From contig NZ_FRAD01000023.1 of NCBI RefSeq assembly GCF_900142225.1, positions 1-42,164 on the forward strand: 42,164 nt of DNA, given 5' to 3'. Positions 6,804-16,058 of the stretch are shown in pieces. Origin of the DNA: Hathewaya proteolytica DSM 3090. GTDB taxonomy: Bacteria; Bacillota; Clostridia; Clostridiales; Clostridiaceae. The stretch's first letter is position 1. Every line of letters starts with the position of its first letter. Both the position numbers and the translations under genes were made by a program. The notes beneath the pieces are model-generated. The model was not told the DNA's origin. It saw only the letters and a list, made by a program, of their open reading frames with translations, and made no database searches.

Positions 6804-9347
6804 ATGGCGAAGGGTAAAGTTAGTAAAATTAAAAGCAAAAGAGTATTTCCTGCTATTTGTAGTTTGATTATTTTAGTTTCTTTTATTATCACTTCCAATA
6901 TTGTCTTAGCGGAAGAAATTATTAGCCCCACTGTGGCTAACACTCCTATTATGGGGGAGCAAGTCATGAGTCGTGGACAAGCTTTCACTTTCTTAAGAGA
7001 ACGAAATAAAGCAAAGACAGATATTTATATTGAAGAGTTTGTTCAAATTACATGGGAAGAGGCTAAAATAGAGGGAATAAGACCGGATGTAGCTTTTTGT
7101 CAAATGATGTTAGAAACGGGATTCCTTAAATTTGGTGGCGATGTAAAGGAAGAGCAAAATAATTTTGCAGGAATCGGCGCTACAGGTTCGGGAGCTCCAG
7201 GACATTCATTTCCAAGTATAAGAATTGGAGTAAGGGCAGTAATTCAGCATTTAAAGGCATATGCATCTAAAGAACCATTAAATCAAGAGTGCGTAGATCC
7301 AAGGTACCATCTTGTTAAGAAGGGATGTGCACCTTATGTGGAAGACCTATCGGGAAAATGGGCTGTTGGTTCAGATTATGGTGGTAAGATTATTTCTCTT
7401 ATTAATACAGGAAAAGAATTAATTGATCATCAAGCAGTGAGCTCTTTAAAAGATTTTTACGTTAAAGATGCTAAAACTCAGAAAACCATAGGATTTGAAC
7501 AGTTATTCAACAATAGAGAGTACTATATAACTGCTAAGGCAGAATCTACTAATAAACCATTATATAAATTTTGGACCAAGAATAACAAAACTGGTGAAAT
7601 AAAGATATTAACAGATTATACTGAAAACGACAAATTTTTATGGAGTGCACCAGCTAACACTGATTATTATTCTATTGGAGTATGTGTAAAAGATAAGTAC
7701 GCAGTTCCTGAAATTGAAGTTCAAGATCAGTGGGAGAGAAATGTAAAGGTAGTTGCTGGTAAAGCTAAGGTATCAAATGTTGCTATATACAGTGGTAATA
7801 AGAGAGTAGACAACAATGAAATATTCAATGGAATGCAGTATACTTTAAGAGCTACAGCAAAAGCAGACACAGAGGCACTATATCAGTTCCGCATTAAGGA
7901 TTTAAATACGAACAAGTGGACTGTACTAAGAGATTTCTCAGAGAGTAGCACTTACCAATGGAAAGTAACTTCTGATTCTGACAATTACGTATTAGGAGTC
8001 CGTGTGAAGGATAAACATGGTAATGAAGGAGTATATGGAGAAAAGTATTCCGGTGTTATTATAAAGACCTTAAGTGGCAGCATAGATAATTTTAATGTAT
8101 ACAATGGATCCAATGTGGTAAATGAAGTTAATGTGGGAGATACGTATACAATTAAAGCTACTGCTACAGGAATAAATAATCCGGTTTATAGATTTTGGAT
8201 TAAAGACGTAAACAATAAAAACATATCTGTACTTAAAGATTATAGCACTGCTAGTGAATTTAAATGGGTAGTTAACGGTGTGGGTGAGAGATATATCCTA
8301 GGCGTTGATGTTCGTGGAGATAACATGGATTCGTCTCAAAAGTTCACTAAGCAGGTAGAGGTTAAAGCAATTAATACTGGTGCCAAATTGGAGAGTTTTA
8401 ACTCATACCTTGGCGATATGGAAATAAGCACAGGTATTCATGTTCCAGGTGCTAAGTATACTTTAAAGGCAAAGGCTACGTCGAAAAATAGGCCAATGTA
8501 CCAGTTTTGGGTTAAAGATGTTTTAGCAAATAAATGGACTATGATAAAGGATTATGGATATGAGAATACTTGTCAATGGACAGCTCCTAAAGTGGGAGAA
8601 GATTACCAAATCGGTGTCCATGTAAAGGACGAAAGAAGCATAAGAGATTTTGATGATCATAAATATGTTTCTGTAAAAATATATCAACCTGAAGTAGAAC
8701 CATGTAAGGTTGACATTGTTTTGGATGCTGGCCATGGTAATACAAATTTAAAAACCAATGGTATAGACTCTGGTGCTGTAGGTGTGGGGGGCGTGCTTGA
8801 AAGTAACTTAACTCAGATCTACGTGAAGAAATTAGGAGCATATTTAGAGTCTCTTGGATATAAGGTGCTTTATACAAGGGATTTTCTAAAGGGTTATAAT
8901 CAGGTAACTGACGATTTACAGCAGAGAGTAGACGTAGCCAACTATAATAATGCCTCTTTGTTTTTCAGTATGCATTTTAATAGCTATGCGGATCCATCTG
9001 TAAGTGGCATAGAATCATATTATAGTTCTTTTAGACCTAATTTAGACAACACTGATATTGTAAGTACAGAAAATCTTACTTATGATAAGACACCTACTCA
9101 GGCGGCTATAGATAGCAAACAGCTAGGAGCTGATATATTGAATTCCCTTTCTACATTAGGTTTTAATAATAGAGGTGTAAAGGATAGGGGCTTGTATGTA
9201 ACAAAAAATACAAATATGCCTTCAATATTATTAGAAGGTGGTTTTCTTACTAATTCTGATGAAATAAAAAAATTAACTGATCCGAGTTTCCAAGATAAAA
9301 TGGTGAAGATTATAGGCGATTCAGTAAGGGCATTTTTAGATAAATAA
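6804..9347 (+). CDS. Bifunctional autolysin: N-terminal glucosaminidase, four repeats, C-terminal amidase
   Basis: A secreted peptidoglycan hydrolase of 847 residues. A signal peptide spans residues 1-36, with a Lys/Arg-rich start, a long hydrophobic core and likely cleavage after VLA. Residues ~55-210 form a glucosaminidase-type domain ('MLETGFLKFGG', 'NNFAGIG', 'SIRIGVRAVIQHLKAYA'). Residues ~215-625 hold four ~100-residue repeats, each with a 'YQFW.KD' strand followed by 'LGV.VKD', i.e. Y_Y_Y (triple-tyrosine) modules that probably bind the wall. Residues ~635-847 are an N-acetylmuramoyl-L-alanine amidase_3 domain. Its zinc ligands are the His in DAGHG, the Glu in GGVLESN and the His in SMHFNS, and the catalytic Glu is in LLEGGF. 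It likely acts in cell separation or germination-type wall turnover. Confidence 0.92.
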   Translation: MAKGKVSKIKSKRVFPAICSLIILVSFIITSNIVLAEEIISPTVANTPIMGEQVMSRGQAFTFLRERNKAKTDIYIEEFVQITWEEAKIEGIRPDVAFCQMMLETGFLKFGGDVKEEQNNFAGIGATGSGAPGHSFPSIRIGVRAVIQHLKAYASKEPLNQECVDPRYHLVKKGCAPYVEDLSGKWAVGSDYGGKIISLINTGKELIDHQAVSSLKDFYVKDAKTQKTIGFEQLFNNREYYITAKAESTNKPLYKFWTKNNKTGEIKILTDYTENDKFLWSAPANTDYYSIGVCVKDKYAVPEIEVQDQWERNVKVVAGKAKVSNVAIYSGNKRVDNNEIFNGMQYTLRATAKADTEALYQFRIKDLNTNKWTVLRDFSESSTYQWKVTSDSDNYVLGVRVKDKHGNEGVYGEKYSGVIIKTLSGSIDNFNVYNGSNVVNEVNVGDTYTIKATATGINNPVYRFWIKDVNNKNISVLKDYSTASEFKWVVNGVGERYILGVDVRGDNMDSSQKFTKQVEVKAINTGAKLESFNSYLGDMEISTGIHVPGAKYTLKAKATSKNRPMYQFWVKDVLANKWTMIKDYGYENTCQWTAPKVGEDYQIGVHVKDERSIRDFDDHKYVSVKIYQPEVEPCKVDIVLDAGHGNTNLKTNGIDSGAVGVGGVLESNLTQIYVKKLGAYLESLGYKVLYTRDFLKGYNQVTDDLQQRVDVANYNNASLFFSMHFNSYADPSVSGIESYYSSFRPNLDNTDIVSTENLTYDKTPTQAAIDSKQLGADILNSLSTLGFNNRGVKDRGLYVTKNTNMPSILLEGGFLTNSDEIKKLTDPSFQDKMVKIIGDSVRAFLDK

Positions 9348-9390
9348 TTGATTTAAATGTAAGGACGTATTATAATAAAATAAAGTTGAC

Positions 9391-9417
9391 ATGGGAGAGG
9401 CTGTGGCTTCTCCCATT
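9391..9417 (+). terminator. Hairpin upstream of lgt
   Basis: ATGGGAGA pairs with TCTCCCAT over a GC-rich loop, followed by a weak TTAATT tail. It ends 17 bases before the lgt start codon. It may terminate the autolysin transcript partially; a TTGACA hexamer overlaps its left edge. Confidence 0.5.
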
Positions 9418-9434
9418 TAATTGGGAGGGAAAAT

Positions 9435-10214
9435 ATGAGACTGTATTTATTCGAAATTTTTGGATTTAAGATTCCATCATATGGGGTCATGATTTGTATC
9501 GGCTTAATTTCTGCGTTCCTTATCACCATGAAAATTGGAAAAAAACATGGCATGGATGAGGATGACTTATATGGTCTTTTTATTCAAACTGTAATATTTG
9601 GAGTTTTAGGTGGAAAACTATTGTGGATTATAACTGAATTTAAAAGTGTTATAGAGGAGCCTATGAGCATAATAACAGAATTCGGTTATGGATTTGTTAT
9701 TTATGGTGCCATAATAGGCGGAACACTGGGGATTTTATTATATGCTAAAAAATTAAAGTGGAGTTTTTTTGATATAACGGATCTTGCAGCACCGGCAGTA
9801 GCAGTTGCTCAAGGTTTCGGAAGGATTGGCTGTTTTCTTGCAGGATGTTGCCATGGTAAGGCCACCCACAGCTCTTTTGGTGTACTATTCCCATCAAATT
9901 CTTTAGCACCATCTACCATGAGATTATATCCTACTCAAATAGCATCTTCCATATTCGATTTTATTTTGGGAGTTTTTTTAATTTGGTATACAAGTAAGAA
10001 TCCCAAAAAAGGTAAAACTACGGGACTATATTTTATTATTTATAGCATAGGTCGTTTCATTGTTGAGTTTTTTAGAGGTGATGAAAGGGGAAATGTAGGG
10101 TTTCTAAGCACATCGCAATTTATAGCCATATTCATACTTATTGGTGGCTTAGTTGTATTCTTTTACGATAAAATAAAAAATAAAAAAAATGCTGAAAGTA
10201 AAAATGAAGATTAA
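9435..10214 (+). CDS. lgt: Prolipoprotein diacylglyceryl transferase
   Basis: An integral membrane enzyme that moves diacylglycerol from phosphatidylglycerol to the lipobox cysteine of prolipoproteins, the first step of lipoprotein maturation. The 259 residues contain about seven hydrophobic segments. The family signature region is present as 'FGRIGCFLAGCCHGKAT', the Cys-rich variant seen in clostridial Lgt, instead of the RIGNFINGE form. The C-terminal 'SIGRFIVEFFRGDERG' holds the conserved Arg and Glu residues. The ribosome-binding site is TTGGGAGGG. The lipoprotein gene starts 18 bases after the stop and is probably co-transcribed. Confidence 0.95.
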   Translation: MRLYLFEIFGFKIPSYGVMICIGLISAFLITMKIGKKHGMDEDDLYGLFIQTVIFGVLGGKLLWIITEFKSVIEEPMSIITEFGYGFVIYGAIIGGTLGILLYAKKLKWSFFDITDLAAPAVAVAQGFGRIGCFLAGCCHGKATHSSFGVLFPSNSLAPSTMRLYPTQIASSIFDFILGVFLIWYTSKNPKKGKTTGLYFIIYSIGRFIVEFFRGDERGNVGFLSTSQFIAIFILIGGLVVFFYDKIKNKKNAESKNED

Positions 10215-10232
10215 AGTAGGAGTTATGTATAT

Positions 10233-11072
10233 ATGAAAAAACATATATTTATAATAGCCATAATGTGCTTGCTTTCAATAGCCATTACAGGATGTACCAC
10301 TATTAAAAAACTAGAATTGAAGTTAGGTATTAGAAATGAAAGTTTTGAGTACATGAAAAATGAAAGAGAAGTGAAAAAGCTGGTAATACAGAGTGAACGG
10401 GATAAGGGATATAGATTCGAGGTTACCAACAAAGAAGTAATAAATGACATTGCTGAAATTCTTTCCAAAGCTAAAAAAACTAATGTTAAATCAGAGTTCC
10501 AGAATGATTACATAATAGAAGTATATGAAAAAGGTGGCACTGTTAAACAATATAAATATGTAGCTGGCCTTGACAAAAGGTATGGAGGTAACTTCTATAG
10601 CGAAGAACAGGGCGAAATATTTATTGTCTCCTCTAGATTGGATAAGGACATAATAGATAATTTTGGAAACATAAGAAAACCAATAAAATTTAATGAGATA
10701 TATTATGATGGTATCTTGAAAGCCATGGACGCTTACGTAAAAAATAATAAATACAACAAAGATAAAGTCATGGGAATAGACCTTCGTGATGATATGGAGA
10801 TACAGAAATATATGTTGTCTCTTGATATAAATGATTTTCAAGAGAAAATGAAGGAAAGATATCCATTTGTGAAATTTGGAGAAAAAACTTCAGATGATGA
10901 TTATACTTTAAGTGTAAAGACGGAAGGATATACAAATAAAGTATATAAGATGGTCTTAAATTTTATTGATAATAAAACTTCAAAGGAACAGAAATACTAT
11001 GCATGGGGTACACTAGATACCTTTAACGATTGGGTTATTAAGGTGTTTTCATCTAAGCCTAACGATTTCTAG
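10233..11072 (+). CDS. Predicted lipoprotein of unknown function
   Basis: 279 residues. The N terminus is a classic type II signal: two Lys, a hydrophobic stretch, then 'AITGC', with lipidation expected at Cys21. The mature part is charged and probably faces the outside of the cell. It contains 'GGNFYSEEQGEIF' and 'YYAWGTLDTFNDW' but no motif I can assign. It starts 18 bases after lgt, so the substrate and its modifying enzyme are probably co-expressed. The ribosome-binding site is TAGGAG. No function is proposed. Confidence 0.85.
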   Translation: MKKHIFIIAIMCLLSIAITGCTTIKKLELKLGIRNESFEYMKNEREVKKLVIQSERDKGYRFEVTNKEVINDIAEILSKAKKTNVKSEFQNDYIIEVYEKGGTVKQYKYVAGLDKRYGGNFYSEEQGEIFIVSSRLDKDIIDNFGNIRKPIKFNEIYYDGILKAMDAYVKNNKYNKDKVMGIDLRDDMEIQKYMLSLDINDFQEKMKERYPFVKFGEKTSDDDYTLSVKTEGYTNKVYKMVLNFIDNKTSKEQKYYAWGTLDTFNDWVIKVFSSKPNDF

Positions 11073-11114
11073 TGACTAAAATACTAATATAAAATATATG
11101 AAAGGGTGTATTAA

Positions 11115-11975
11115 ATGAGCAGTTGTAGTGAATGTAAAAACAAAGATAAATGTTCAAAGAGCACTGGAACAGCATCATGTAATTTACTAAAAATAAAATA
11201 CGGAGAAGTAAAAAATGTGGTGGGTGTAATTAGTGGAAAAGGTGGCGTAGGGAAATCTACTGTTACTGGTATACTAGCCTCTAAACTTAGAAATGAAGGG
11301 TATAGTGTAGGTGTGTTAGATGCTGATATTACTGGTCCATCTATGCCAAGATTTTTTGGGATAAATGAAAAAAGATCGGAAGTGGTCCCAACAGGAGAAA
11401 AGGATTCTTTTAAATTCATCCCTGTAAGCACTGAAAAAGGCATTGTGGTGAACTCTCTAAATCTTATGACTGAAAGAGAAGAGGATCCTGTTATTTGGAG
11501 AGGCCCTGTTATAAATGGTGTTCTCAACCAAATGTTTTCAGATACGGAATGGGGTGAGCTTGACTATCTTTTAATAGATATGCCTCCTGGGACTGGAGAT
11601 GTGGCGCTGACGGTGATGCAAAGCATGCCAATAGATGCTATGATAATTGTTTCAACTCCTCAAGACATGGTGTCCATGATAGTTAAGAAGGTAGTTAATA
11701 TGGCAAAAAAACTTAACATTTCATTGCTGGGTGTAGTAGAGAACATGAGCTATGTAACTTGTAATTGTGGAGAGAGAATTAGGATATTTTCTGAAAAACC
11801 TGCCATTGAAGCTGCTAAAGAGCTGGGGTTGCCATTGCTTAGCGAGATGCCTATTGATAGAGAAATAACAAAGCATATGGAAAATAAGGACATAGAGAAA
11901 TATCTATGTCAACCTGATTTGTACGATGATTTATTGAACAGTTTTAAAAGTGAATACAAGAAAATTTTAAAATAA
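11115..11975 (+). CDS. mrp: Mrp/ApbC-type P-loop ATPase, iron-sulfur cluster carrier
   Basis: A soluble 286-residue SIMIBI-class ATPase that, in characterised relatives, binds and delivers Fe-S clusters to apo-proteins. The deviant Walker A motif GKGGVGKST is at residues 41-49. 'DADITGPSMP' and 'LLIDMPPGTGD' are the other family motifs. Cysteines at 4, 7, 13 and 22 form a short Cys-rich N-terminal extension, and a 'VTCNCGE' motif near residue 215 provides the usual bridging cysteines. The longer N-terminal MIP18-like domain of enterobacterial Mrp is absent. Start after AAAGGG. The gene ends against a shared terminator facing the P-type ATPase-like gene. Confidence 0.93.
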   Translation: MSSCSECKNKDKCSKSTGTASCNLLKIKYGEVKNVVGVISGKGGVGKSTVTGILASKLRNEGYSVGVLDADITGPSMPRFFGINEKRSEVVPTGEKDSFKFIPVSTEKGIVVNSLNLMTEREEDPVIWRGPVINGVLNQMFSDTEWGELDYLLIDMPPGTGDVALTVMQSMPIDAMIIVSTPQDMVSMIVKKVVNMAKKLNISLLGVVENMSYVTCNCGERIRIFSEKPAIEAAKELGLPLLSEMPIDREITKHMENKDIEKYLCQPDLYDDLLNSFKSEYKKILK

Positions 11976-11976
11976 A

Positions 11977-12007
11977 AAAAAGCTGGTCCATGGGAGACCA
12001 GCTTTTT
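11977..12007. terminator. Bidirectional terminator between mrp and the ATPase-like gene
   Basis: AAAAAGCTGGTC pairs with GACCAGCTTTTT. A-rich and T-rich flanks allow termination from either side of this convergent pair. Confidence 0.88.
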
Positions 12008-12021
12008 GACTTTAGTAATAT

Positions 12022-13608
12022 TTATTTTGTAAGCCTTAGACAATTCAAAACTATTGGTAGGCAACATAAAGTTTCTATCAGTATCATTGATAGAATAGAG
12101 AAATCAAAAGAGAGATACAGTAAAAGTGACATAAGCTTTACTATAAAACAGAATATAAAGTTTTGTAGTATAATTTTTTTTGTCTTTTTACTGAAGTTTA
12201 TGAGTTTCTTTATTGTTGACATTTCACTATAATTTATTACAATATCTGCAGCTTTAAGAGCTAGCTCATCATTATTTATATAAGAAGTAACTCCTATATC
12301 ACTCATACATAAAAGATGCACATTATTTATATAGTTCCCAAAGAAAATGACATTTGAATATTTGCTTTTGGATGACATAATGTTTTTTAGTATTTTACGG
12401 CGAATAAATGGCATTGGTAAGCAAGAGATTATATCTATGTTAAGGTTGTCTATGGTCAAACTTAAAGATGTATAATTGTCATTGTCATAGGCCTCTGATT
12501 CTAAGGGGAAGTACTTTAAAATCACAATTCGGCTTACATTGCTGCCCTTTAATTCCTTTATTAGCTCCAATTTATCAGATAAAATGTAGTTTTTAAAGTC
12601 CTCTATAGTGTTAATTTGTGTTTCCATTTTTATGAATGAATCATCAATAACTAAGGTATCAATTTTATTTAAACCCTCTAGAACAACGTGATTTCTGAGG
12701 CTTATACCCTTTTTTCTAAGGGATTTTATTATTCCAAGATAAGAGATATATACATTTGTAATTAATGCAATGGGCGCAAATAAAAGCATATATTTATAGG
12801 CTTTTTTTGTATAAAACAAAAGTTGTGCATCTTTATTAAAAATAGGTGGTAAAAAAATGTATAAAATAGCTAGGAAAATTAGTACGGTTATGTACATGTT
12901 AAGAATTCTGTTTGTTACATTTACTTTTTTCGATTTAGCAGAAACACTATTTAATATGGTGTTTTTTGTTTTTATAACAGTGGAGTTAGCGAAGTCTCTA
13001 GTAACTTTTACTGTTATGGTGCTTTCTAAATTAGTAGATCCGTTTAATACTTCATCGTGGATTTTAACAGTTCTAGGTTTTGAATTTCCGGTCAGCTTGT
13101 ATTCGCTTACAGTGGATTGGCCTGATATTACAATGCCATCTAGAGGAATCAGCTCTCCTTCAGAAATGGTGATAGTATCTCCCACAACTATGTCATTTGG
13201 TGATTGGGTAATAAGCTCTCCATTTATCTTTATATTGGCACTTTTTGGCATAAAGTTAAACAGGTTGATAAGGTTTTTATTGTATTGCTTTTTATATATA
13301 TCCTGGGTGATATAGTGGATTTTGAATAAAATACATATTCCAATACACAGTGAGTACTCTTTAAAGACGCAAGCTCCAATAATGCATATTAACATAAATA
13401 TGTTTTCATTGAGGGAATCACCCACTGTTAAATCCTTGAAAGCTTCGTAAATAATATCATAGGATATAAAGATAAGGCTTATTATGTGAATAATATTCCT
13501 TGAAGTCACGGTAAGGTGATTAAAAATTGAGATTATAAATAAAATGATTCCTATGGTCAAAGGCAATATATGCTTTAATAGAATCATGCAAAGTCTAGAT
13601 TTTTTCAT
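12022..13608 (-). CDS. Degenerate (pseudo-enzyme) P1B-type ATPase homologue
   Basis: 528 residues with the membrane plan and order of heavy-metal P-type ATPases, but every catalytic motif is altered. The actuator 'LTGES' is LTGNS (residues 172-176). The transmembrane CPCAL is APIAL (278-282). The phosphorylation loop DKTGT is DDSFI (322-326). The hinge GDGINDAPAL is GNYINNVHLL (424-433). Landmark segments still align: 'GELIPLDGIV', 'SDIGV', 'LALKAADIVI' and the closing 'VLNCLRL'. The N-domain is about half the usual size, and there is no N-terminal CxxC metal-binding domain. The frame is intact, and AGGAGG at 13616-13621 selects ATG 13608 rather than the upstream 13671. It cannot plausibly pump by the normal cycle; it may bind or regulate. 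It is convergent with mrp and divergent from nrdD. Confidence 0.82.
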   Translation of the reverse strand: MKKSRLCMILLKHILPLTIGIILFIISIFNHLTVTSRNIIHIISLIFISYDIIYEAFKDLTVGDSLNENIFMLICIIGACVFKEYSLCIGICILFKIHYITQDIYKKQYNKNLINLFNFMPKSANIKINGELITQSPNDIVVGDTITISEGELIPLDGIVISGQSTVSEYKLTGNSKPRTVKIHDEVLNGSTNLESTITVKVTRDFANSTVIKTKNTILNSVSAKSKKVNVTNRILNMYITVLIFLAILYIFLPPIFNKDAQLLFYTKKAYKYMLLFAPIALITNVYISYLGIIKSLRKKGISLRNHVVLEGLNKIDTLVIDDSFIKMETQINTIEDFKNYILSDKLELIKELKGSNVSRIVILKYFPLESEAYDNDNYTSLSLTIDNLNIDIISCLPMPFIRRKILKNIMSSKSKYSNVIFFGNYINNVHLLCMSDIGVTSYINNDELALKAADIVINYSEMSTIKKLINFSKKTKKIILQNFIFCFIVKLMSLLLYLSFDFSILSMILIETLCCLPIVLNCLRLTK

Positions 13609-13761
13609 ACTTTTTCCTCCTATATAGCCATATAAATATATTCTATCATAATATAGCGTATTTATTAACATAAGTTTTTTTAAATTTTAACTAAAATCAA
13701 AAGAAAATAAGCATAGATAATTATAAACCATTTTAACTAGATTTACAGTAGAATTTTAGAA

Positions 13762-13790
13762 TTGAAATAATGCTTATAAAATAGTATAAT
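13762..13790 (+). promoter_or_regulatory. Sigma-A-type promoter of nrdD
   Basis: TTGAAA (13762-13767), a 17-base spacer, then TATAAT (13785-13790), with a start expected near 13797. Confidence 0.75.
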
Positions 13791-13800
13791 TACAAACATT

Positions 13801-13816
13801 GAACTATATATTGTGC
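13801..13816 (+). promoter_or_regulatory. NrdR-box-like operator upstream of nrdD
   Basis: GAACTATATATTGTGC matches the core of the NrdR consensus (acaCwAtATaTwGtgt) at all ten central positions. It lies just downstream of the predicted start of transcription, suitable for repression. NrdR boxes normally occur as pairs about 31 bases apart. The matching position upstream (near 13770) is poor, so only one convincing box is seen. Confidence 0.6.
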
Positions 13817-13832
13817 GAAAGGGGAAAAAAAT

Positions 13833-15950
13833 ATGCTATATGTTGTAAAACGTGATGGTAGGAAGGTTGCGTTCCACTGGGACAAAATTCGAAATGCCAT
13901 CAAGGGTGCTGCGGAGGAAATAGGAATTACTTTGACTAAGTCCCAGGAGGAAGCTTTAGTTGAAAAGATAATCGAGAATCTTGCTCACCATGGAAATGAA
14001 GTTGTTAGCGTTGAAGAAATACAAAACGAGGTGGAAAAAGTTCTAAAGGACAGTGGCTTTACAGAGATCAGTAGAGCATACTCTGTTTACAGAATTGAGA
14101 GGACGAGAATTAGAGAAATAAAGTCGGATCTTATGAAAGCCATAGAAAAAATAGGTGTAGAGACAGATCGCGACAACGCCAATGTAGGGAACAATTTTAG
14201 TTCAAAGCTTTTGAGGATAGCATCTGAGTCTAATAAATGGCACAATCTTTCTGTTATGCCAAAGAAATTAGCTAAATTACACGAAAACGGAGATTTATAT
14301 TACCATGACCTGGATTCTTACAACCTAACTGTTAATTGTCTTCACATACCTACAAAAGAAGTATTGTTAAGAGGTTTTAACACAGGCTATGGAACAGTGA
14401 ATATGCCAAAGAGAATTGAGTCAGCTGCTGAATTATCTTGTATACTATTGCAATCTACACAAAATGATATGTTTGGGGGGCAGTCACATCCGGATTTTGA
14501 CAATGATATGGCAGAGTTTATACAACCTACTAGAGATGAAATAATGCAGGATTTAAAAGAGATGGGCATAGAAGGGAAAAAAGCCGAAGAGATAACGGAA
14601 AGAAAGCTTGTTAAAACAGTAAATCAAGCTATGCAGGGAATTGTATACAACCTTAATACAATGCACTCGCGAGCAGGCTCACAGGTTCCCTTTAGTTCTC
14701 TAAATATAGGTATTCCCCTTAGCAAAGATGCAGCATTGGTATGTGAATGCTTCTTGAAAGAGTATGAAAAGGGCTTAGGAAAGGGTGAGCAGCCAGTATT
14801 TCCGAATATCATTTTTAGAGTTAAGGAAGGAGTAAATAAAAAGCCAGAGGACCCATATTATTATCTCTACCAGCTAGCTTGTAGAGTTGCAAGTGTTAGA
14901 ATGAATCCAACCTTCATGAACTTAGATTCAGATTTCAATAAAAAATATTATGACATGGGAATTATACCAGCTACAATGGGCTGTAGAACTTATATATGCA
15001 GTAATTGCAATGGAGAACCTGGTACTAAGGGCAGGGGGAATATAGCACCGACTACCATAAATTTGCCTAGGATAGGACTTTTGAGTAAAGGGAATGTGGA
15101 CAAGTTCTTTGAATTACTATCCATAAGGCTAGAAAATGCTAAGGAATCACTTTTACACAGGTATGATGTTTTAAAGAAACTGAGGGTAAAGGACCTTCCA
15201 TTTGTCGCTGGGCAAGGACTCATGAAGGGATCGGAAAATTTAGGACCAGAGGATTCTATTGAACCAATTCTAAAGCAAGGTACCTTTGCTATAGGTTTTA
15301 TCGGATTAGCGGAAACACTTACAGCGTTAATTGGGGAGCACCACGGCCAATCAGATAATGCCAGAAAGCTTGGCATAAGAATTGTACAACATATAAGAGA
15401 CTATACTGACAAACTTATAGATGAAACAAGTCTCAATTGGAGCGCTTATGCAACTCCAGCAGAGGGACTCAGTGGAAGATTTATACTCCAAGATAAAAAA
15501 GTGTTTGGAGAAATAAAAGGCGTTACGGACAAGGAATACTATACTAATAGTTTTCATATACCAGTTGGCTTCCCAATATCTATGAAATCTAAGATAGATA
15601 TTGAAGCTCCATATCACAAATTATGCAATGGTGGTCATATAACTTATATAGAGGTAGATGATAATCCATCGCCAGAGGTGGTTAAGAGCATAATCGATTA
15701 TGCATACAACCATACCAATATAAGCTATATAGGAGTTAACTTCCACATAAGGTATTGTAAAGATTGTGGAACATCATTGTCCTCGGAGCATTGTAAATGT
15801 CCAAAATGTGGAGGCAATAATATCCAAGGTATTTCAAGAGTAACAGGGTATTTAAGTCTTGATGAAAGATTTGGTCCAGGTAAGTACTATGAACGAAAGG
15901 ATAGATTGACACAGGGTAGCAACAAAAATAACTATAGTAGCTGTTGTTAA
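13833..15950 (+). CDS. nrdD: Anaerobic (class III) ribonucleoside-triphosphate reductase
   Basis: Makes deoxyribonucleotides under anaerobic conditions through a glycyl radical. The 705-residue protein begins with an ATP-cone domain (about 1-95, 'VVKRDGRKVAFHWDKI'), the allosteric dATP/ATP site. The central barrel includes 'GYGTVNMPKRIE'. Near the C terminus are two zinc CxxC pairs ('CKDCG' and 'CPKCGG'). The radical-bearing Gly is Gly672 in RVTGYL, and the protein ends in Cys-Cys. The ribosome-binding site is AAAGGGG. The activase NrdG, which must install the radical, is not beside it; a strong terminator follows instead. A NrdR-like box precedes the gene. Confidence 0.96.
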   Translation: MLYVVKRDGRKVAFHWDKIRNAIKGAAEEIGITLTKSQEEALVEKIIENLAHHGNEVVSVEEIQNEVEKVLKDSGFTEISRAYSVYRIERTRIREIKSDLMKAIEKIGVETDRDNANVGNNFSSKLLRIASESNKWHNLSVMPKKLAKLHENGDLYYHDLDSYNLTVNCLHIPTKEVLLRGFNTGYGTVNMPKRIESAAELSCILLQSTQNDMFGGQSHPDFDNDMAEFIQPTRDEIMQDLKEMGIEGKKAEEITERKLVKTVNQAMQGIVYNLNTMHSRAGSQVPFSSLNIGIPLSKDAALVCECFLKEYEKGLGKGEQPVFPNIIFRVKEGVNKKPEDPYYYLYQLACRVASVRMNPTFMNLDSDFNKKYYDMGIIPATMGCRTYICSNCNGEPGTKGRGNIAPTTINLPRIGLLSKGNVDKFFELLSIRLENAKESLLHRYDVLKKLRVKDLPFVAGQGLMKGSENLGPEDSIEPILKQGTFAIGFIGLAETLTALIGEHHGQSDNARKLGIRIVQHIRDYTDKLIDETSLNWSAYATPAEGLSGRFILQDKKVFGEIKGVTDKEYYTNSFHIPVGFPISMKSKIDIEAPYHKLCNGGHITYIEVDDNPSPEVVKSIIDYAYNHTNISYIGVNFHIRYCKDCGTSLSSEHCKCPKCGGNNIQGISRVTGYLSLDERFGPGKYYERKDRLTQGSNKNNYSSCC

Positions 15951-15998
15951 GTTGAGTAAAAATAATAATCAATAAAAATAATCAATAAAAATAGCAAT

Positions 15999-16046
15999 AA
16001 AAAAAGAATTGAACTCACCATGAAATAGAGTTCAATTCTTTTTTTT
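15999..16046. terminator. Bidirectional terminator after nrdD
   Basis: AAAGAATTGAACTC pairs with GAGTTCAATTCTTT, flanked by an A-run and an eight-T run, so it serves both convergent genes. A short A-rich imperfect tandem (AATCAATAAAAAT twice) precedes it at about 15967-15992. Confidence 0.9.
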
Positions 16047-16058
16047 GCATTAGAGGAT

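Noticed and set aside
12857..13315. Plus-strand frame of 152 residues opposite the ATPase-like gene
   Set aside because: No start signal, and it lies antisense to a clearly aligned protein.
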